DNA from: Chara braunii
Taxonomy: Eukaryota > Streptophyta > Charophyceae > Charales > Characeae
Assembly (NCBI GenBank): GCA_003427395.1
Contig: BFEA01000024.1
Coordinates: forward strand, 1,469,443-1,490,746
Direction of reading: 5' to 3'
Length of the DNA: 21,304 nt
In this document: piece by piece, positions 17,206 to 21,304 of the stretch
Position numbering within the stretch: position 1 is the stretch's first letter
Layout of the letters: every line of letters starts with the position of its first letter
Made by a program: the position numbers and the translations under genes
Notes under the pieces: model-generated
The model's database searches: none
Seen by the model: the letters and a program-made list of their open reading frames with translations, nothing else
What the model was told of the DNA's origin: nothing

Positions 17206-17885
17206 GATTTGTGTGATATGCTTAGGCGGTGCTTCTTGATTGGGAAGGAGGAGGCAGATAAGGCCAACCCCTACATAGCCACCCTTTCGTGACCCCCATG
17301 AGGATACGATTGCTGTCAATTTGCTGCTGTCGCCGACGGAAGCTACTATCGACTATCTCCACTATCACTGTGTGATTGTGGTTTTCCAGGGTTTGGGTGC
17401 AGATGCGTCTTGTGCTGAGAGAGAGGAATGACTGCAATCCATTGAGTCAGCGTGACACCCCTCGTCAGTTCTTAACCAAAATGCTCGTATTTTCCCCGAA
17501 GGTGCCAACATAACTTCTTATTTGGCAGCTCACCGGGCGTTGCCTGACTGGATGATAGTTGTTCTTCAACAAGAGACCTCGGCAATGGTGGCTGGCAAGC
17601 CCTGTAAGGTTTTGTATAAACCCCGGCAGACCCTGGCCTAGCAGGCCGTGGACGATCAACAAGAAGACCCACGCCCGTATTGGATTCGGGATCTTTGTGT
17701 TCCTTTACTTGGCAATGCCTTTCCTTAAGGCAGCTATCGAGCGGGAATTTCGATGGGTGATTAAGACATACCCTCCTGAACAGAACAAAGTTATCCTACG
17801 ATTATCTAGATGTGTCTGCAAGTGCACGAGTCTCTCATTTCCTCAAAGTCCGAACATCGCAGGGTCCGTTAACGCTAGACACTGA
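17206..17885 (+). pseudogene. LINE ORF1 N-terminal domain relic
   Basis: ORF1 proteins of plant-type LINEs carry an RNA-binding, RRM-like DUF4283-type fold before a zinc knuckle. Here LCDMLRRCFLIGKEEADK (from about 17206) shifts frame to DTIAVNLLLSPTEATIDYLH and CVIVVFQGLGAD (from 17291). Through two stops the same frame continues to NARIFPEGANITSYLAAHRA, LPDWMIVVLQQETSAMVAGK and CKVLYKPRQTLA. After another shift, AMPFLKAAIE and VIKTYPPEQNKVILRL follow (to about 17810). The hydrophobic pattern and the 'GKPCKVLYKP' segment suit this family. Assignment depends on the zinc knuckle and endonuclease that follow. Confidence 0.6.
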
Positions 17886-18113
17886 AAGTCCGAACGTCGA
17901 AGGGATGGTAAACCTAGACGTGGCTGCTCAAGATACGCCTTGGTGTATGGACTGTCGCTAGTATGGCCATGAATCTGCTGTGTTGAATTGTCCTCGTCGT
18001 CAGACTGATACAACTACGGGGCCAATGGTTTCCCACTCTTACACTGGCGCAGTCAAGGCCTCTGCATCGACTGGTTCGGTTTCTTCGATGTCAGTGGTGC
18101 TTTTTCGGTAACA
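17880..18113 (+). pseudogene. LINE ORF1 zinc-knuckle relic
   Basis: The frame reads VEGMVNLDVAAQDTPW, then CMDCR, a TAG, and YGHESAVLNCPRRQTD. With the stop read as a decayed Gln codon (CAG to TAG), this is C-x2-C-x4-H-x6-C followed by a basic tail. It is a knuckle of the kind that binds element RNA in LINE ORF1 proteins; the gap between His and the last Cys is longer than the usual four. The frame ends at TAA near 18111. Two similar phrases, aaagtccgaac, occur near 17845 and 17885. Confidence 0.65.
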
Positions 18114-18131
18114 AATGTCCCCTCCGTTGGC

Positions 18132-19037
18132 TTGCAGCCGGATACTTCTGCCTCCTCTATGCCAGCAACCCGGATACTCACGACTGATTCTGCAGCTGCC
18201 TCTGTGCAACAGCAAATAGTAGTGGCTGCAGAGGTTGGTGCTCAGCCCACTGGTCCACTGCCTTCGTTGACCACCCCATTGGGAACCAGCTCGGTGCAGT
18301 CAGTGTTGGCCCCATAACCTGTGGTTTCGGTGGTCTTGTCGGCTACTGCCGAACCTCTGCCTTTTTTCTTCCGCAGCGATGGCTGACCCAGAGAAACCAT
18401 GCCGCTGCAGAAAGGACCACCCCCCGTACAGCGAAGGAAGGTACTCTCGGTTGGCCCTCAGCCAACCAAGCAACAGCCTTATGCCACGGCACAGGGTCGC
18501 AAGGGAGATCATGTGGCGGATCAAAGGCAACTAACTTGGGCAGATCTTGCCAATGCAGAGGACGATCGTCAGCCTATAGTCCCTCGCCTGCCCACTTCGT
18601 CCGGGGGGGTGCCTGATACTGCCGCCGATCTCCCGATGCGCGTTCCAGTGACTAATCAGCCTGCAGAGTCGGTGCCGCTGGAAACATCCACTCGCCCGGC
18701 TGCTGCGGATGTTAACAGGGCAAATAAGTTTCCTGCTTCCTTTTTCGAGGCCCTGCCAGCTGGGCAGCCCTGCATGGCGGTTCCGCTGGTATTCATTGCG
18801 GAGGACGGGTTGCTGCAGCTTTTGGCGGTGGTAGCTCAAGGAGATGTCTTGCGTATTCCCCACTTTGAATTGCATGATCCCCCATCGGAGGGGGTTGTCT
18901 TGTTTGAAGTACACAAATGGCAGTCTCCCACGTACCTGGTCTTTCCCTCCCTGACATGGACTGGGTTAGACTGCCTCTTACGATTGGGGCAGCAAGGACA
19001 AATCTCTTCTATTTCCTCTTTTTGGATGCCATTGTGA
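18132..19037 (+). pseudogene. LINE ORF1 C-terminal region, low-complexity and unknown
   Basis: 18132-18317 encodes a Ser/Thr/Ala/Pro-rich linker. The 212-residue open frame 18399-19037 is the longest intact stretch in the LINE. Its first half is polar and Pro-rich with QLTWADLANAEDDRQP, and its second half is more globular (QPCMAVPLVFIAEDGLLQLL and HKWQSPTYLVFPSLTW). I recognise no domain in the second half. Its place between knuckle and endonuclease makes it the C-terminal part of ORF1 or the start of ORF2. The first Met at 18399 is only the start of the surviving frame. Confidence 0.5.
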
Positions 19038-19199
19038 AGCCCTCTGCGTGGAAGCTGGCCACGTTGTCTGGTGTATGTTAGCCCTCTTTGACTTTGTTGA
19101 ACCATCCCGCTGACCAGACGGCGACCGAAACCTGAATCTATGATGGCTGGAATGCAGGATTGCTGGCACAGGTGGACGGACAGTCACGTGCCTCGGCAT

Positions 19200-19520
19200 A
19201 AAAGCATTTTTCCTAACAACTTTTTGCTGCTAAAGTGTAGGGAATGGGCTGACTCTGACACTGCATACCCTTCACGAGAGACGAATAGAACGTTTGAGGG
19301 CTGGGATCTTGCTGAGTGGCTTTTAAAGGATCCCTTCTCAAAACGCTAGGTCGGAATAATGGTCTGCACATTATCTTGCTACAAGAAACCAAGCACTATC
19401 AAACGACTGTTGAAGACCGCCGGGGTTGATGGGCTGCAACAGATTTCTGGGCCCCGGCTCAGTGGAGCAGGGGTGGGGTGGGGTGGTTGTTTTATTCTCT
19501 GCTTCGTTCCCCTTTCCCAA

Positions 19521-19563
<43 letters not shown>

Positions 19564-20312
19564 TTTTTTTTTTTTTTTTTTTCCGATTATAACGTTGACC
19601 ACCAACCAGGATAGGTGGTTGTGGGTTCATTTTCAGGTCGGGTATGAGCAATGGGCGATGTTTAATTGTTATAACCCCCACTTGCAACCGGAGCGGTCGT
19701 GGTTGTACTTTTTTTGGTCTTTGCAATGATTTTTGCCACAGGTGGTTTATAGGAGGGGGTGGTGATTGGAACACTACTTTGTTCCCAGGCTTATAGATTC
19801 ACCAAAAATATCCCCGCTATCAAAAGGCCACGTGTTGCTTACGGATTTCAGTTTGCACTATGGGCTTTCATATGCCTACCGGCATCTGCACCCTCGAGAT
19901 TGATGTTATACATGGTTTGCATCGGGTTCAGCTAAACAGCAGTACATCACTCGGAGTCGAATTGATCTCTTTTTTGTTGAAGACAACCTGCTGCAGCATC
20001 TGGTGGCTCGGTGTCACGTGCTCCCTTATATTGGGTCTGACCATCTTCCCTTTTTTTGGGACTGCTGTTTGCGTGTTGCGGTCCATTGTAAATCAAACCA
20101 GAGTGGGCTGCCAGAGTGGAATGTTTCCTCATCTTGCATGGCGGCGACCGCTTTGTGGGAGTTTTGGACAAAACGGCGGCTGGCCAAGCCACAGTTTTCC
20201 TCTCTTGCACAATGGTTTGTTTGGGCCCTCCGACCGGTTCGGGATCGGGCTCTTCTCTTTTTTGCACGATCGCTACGAGTGCGGCACAGTCGGAGCAGGA
20301 AGTGTTGAATGA
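19200..20312 (+). pseudogene. LINE apurinic-type endonuclease relic
   Basis: This nuclease nicks target DNA to start target-primed reverse transcription. In order: RNNGLHIILLQETKHYQTTV with the catalytic Glu codon at 19385-19387; a GGVG and FSASFPFP segment; a 59-bp poly-T tract; DRWLWVHFQVGYEQWAMFN and PER; GGGDWNTTLFPG with Asp 19764-19766 and Asn 19770-19772; LLTDFSLHYGLSYAYRHLHP; YTWFASGSAKQQYITRSRID; and LPYIGSDHLPFF with SDH at 20036-20044. The last frame (20003-20308) runs on as the domain between endonuclease and RT. At least four frame changes are needed. Without the poly-T, the Glu-to-Asp distance is about 107 codons, close to normal for this family. Confidence 0.85.
19524..19582. 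repeat. Poly-T tract inside the endonuclease gene
   Basis: 38 T, then AG, then 19 T. The tract splits the endonuclease coding sequence between the FPFP and DRWLWV segments. It could be an expanded homopolymer or the remnant of a poly-A-tailed insertion on the minus strand; no other inserted sequence or duplication is visible. Confidence 0.9.
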
Positions 20313-20640
20313 GGAAAAGTTACAGCATTGCGCTTGGCCGCTTGCGATCACCCGGATGAAACGGCTGATGAACACTATGGACTCTATATTCGGCAGCGTT
20401 GGATACTCACCAAGTTCTCATCAATCCGAGAGCTCATCCATCTACAATGGATTTCCTGGTTTGAGAAGGCAGATTGTATGATGACCGACTCCCAAGAGCT
20501 CATATCGATGGAGTCATTTGGGACCTCATCATCTTGGGGTACTTACACAGTAATGTGTAGGCGCGAAGCTGGATATATGCTGGGAACTCACCATGAGCAG
20601 CTCGGTGTTGAGGTCCGAAATTGAAAGTCAATTTTTTTAT
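20313..20640 (+). pseudogene. Relic after LINE endonuclease, RT absent
   Basis: The frame 20328-20624 reads LAACDHPDETADEHYGLYIR, QRWILTKFSSIRELIHLQWI and SWFEKADCMMTDSQELISME. This resembles the helical region before the RT in LINE ORF2, where 'RSR..W' and 'G--CTR-F'-like features lead into the RT. It then continues FGTSSSWGTYTVMCRREAGY and MLGTHHEQLGVEVRN to TGA at 20622. No RT motif follows. The second half has a different feel and may come from another sequence joined here. Confidence 0.45.
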
Positions 20641-20661
20641 TTGTTTAGTTTTAGTTATATA

Positions 20662-21186
20662 TCGTCAAACAGAACTGCCCGGTAAACCGTAGGCATAGAG
20701 GGAGAAGAGGACATATATATATATCGTCATATATATATATATATATCTGTTTGTGATGATATATATATATATATATATCGTCACAAATAGAACTGCCCGG
20801 AAAACCGTAGGCAGAGAGAGAGAAGAGGACAACAAACGAGGGGCTGTGACAAACTGTTTCGTTGGAGTTTCACCGACTCATATATATATATCGTCACAAA
20901 CAGAACTGTCCGGTAAACCGTAGGCAGAGAGAGAGAAGAGGACAACAAACGAGAGGCTGTGATATATATATCGTCAAATAGAATTGCCCCGTAAACCATA
21001 GGCAGAGACGGAGAAAAGGACAACAAACGAGGAGCTGTGACAAACTGTTTCGTCGGAGTTTCACCGATCCTCGTGAAGTTTTCATCATAATTTTTTTATT
21101 CATTCCAGTAATTATAATAGGTTTATATCCGAATTTCATCCTTTCAATATGGCAAAATGTTCTTTCTATATATATCGTCAAATAGA

Positions 21187-21245
<59 letters not shown>

Positions 21246-21304
21246 TCAAATAGAACTGCCCGGTAAACCGTAGGCAGAGAGGGAGAAGAGGACAACAACC
21301 GAGG
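20662..21304 (-). repeat. Array of short copies with fixed 3' end and (TA)n tails
   Basis: One sequence recurs at 20662-20712, 20778-20878, 20891-20962, 20971-21067 and 21243-21304 (cut by the window edge), with stubs at 20724-20729 and 21175-21187. Every copy begins on the plus strand at exactly tcgtca, after a (TA)n run, and shares agaactgcccggtaaaccgt. The other ends differ: gaggac, gactca, ctgtga and others, mostly again followed by (TA)n. On the minus strand this is a variable 5' end and a fixed 3' end tgacga plus a (TA)n tail. A 13-bp stub in the opposite orientation, ctgtttgtgatga at 20747-20759, is also followed by (TA)n. The minus-strand open frames here are by-products of the repeats. 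Confidence 0.85.

Larger units (their letters stand above)
17160..20630 (+). mobile_element. Decayed LINE (non-LTR retrotransposon), 3' part missing
   Basis: Plus-strand coding relics appear in LINE order: an ORF1-type protein with a zinc knuckle, a Pro/Ser/Ala-rich linker, and an apurinic-type endonuclease with QETK, GGDWN, SRID and SDH motifs. No RT follows. Coding sequence fades after about 20624 and the repeat array of the right edge begins. LINE copies are usually truncated at the 5' end, so the loss of RT and 3' end points to later deletion or interruption. Frameshifts and stops are numerous. Confidence 0.85.

Noticed and set aside
20781-21298. Two minus-strand open frames with repeated SLPTVYRAVLF-like segments
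   Set aside because: They only translate the short repeat copies and the TA runs between them; the periodic protein follows from the DNA repeats.

Overview
The window looks like intergenic DNA from a large, repeat-filled eukaryotic nuclear genome. I find no intact host gene, no rRNA, tRNA or CRISPR array, and no bacterial gene organisation. Almost everything recognisable is decayed retroelement. The Ty3/gypsy and LINE relics and the type of Penelope-like element suggest a streptophyte, perhaps a charophyte alga such as Chara. That is an impression from remembered protein families, not a search result.

Layout. 1-480: satellite-like tandem units of about 145-165 bp. 700-5560 (+): one Ty3/gypsy gag-pol relic in the order coiled coil, protease, reverse transcriptase (RT), RNase H, integrase and a post-integrase domain, broken by many stops and frameshifts. 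5690-6610 (+): a gag-like coding relic lying downstream of the integrase. 6620-7497: AT-rich DNA with a degenerate minisatellite of about 30 bp. 7498-13246 (-): a Penelope-like retroelement (PLE). 13260-17160: unassigned DNA with A-tracts, GC-rich palindromes, a two-copy 51-bp repeat, a short unknown coding relic, an (AC)n tract, a 600-bp purine-rich strand and a 172-bp direct duplication. 17160-20630 (+): a LINE relic with ORF1 and an apurinic-type endonuclease (EN), split by a 59-bp poly-T tract and lacking its RT. 20650-21304: repeated short copies of one sequence, each ending at the same point against a (TA)n run.

The most interesting object is the PLE. On the minus strand it reads zinc knuckle, charged coiled coil, SAP-like domain, GIY-YIG endonuclease, basic stretch, CxC linker, RT. 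The endonuclease is N-terminal to the RT. This is the permuted order of the Naiad/Chlamys group, not the C-terminal order of classical Penelope elements. Two direct repeats of about 660 bp (pseudo-LTRs) flank the coding part, and a perfect 13-bp target-site duplication flanks the whole. The zinc knuckle and SAP-like domain upstream of the endonuclease are additions I do not know to be standard. Each pseudo-LTR also carries four tRNA B-box-like motifs spaced 79-81 bp apart.

All coding relics here are broken. Several in-frame stops are TGA or TAG where CGA or CAG would fit, as expected if methylated cytosines decayed. No protein in the window is likely to be made today.
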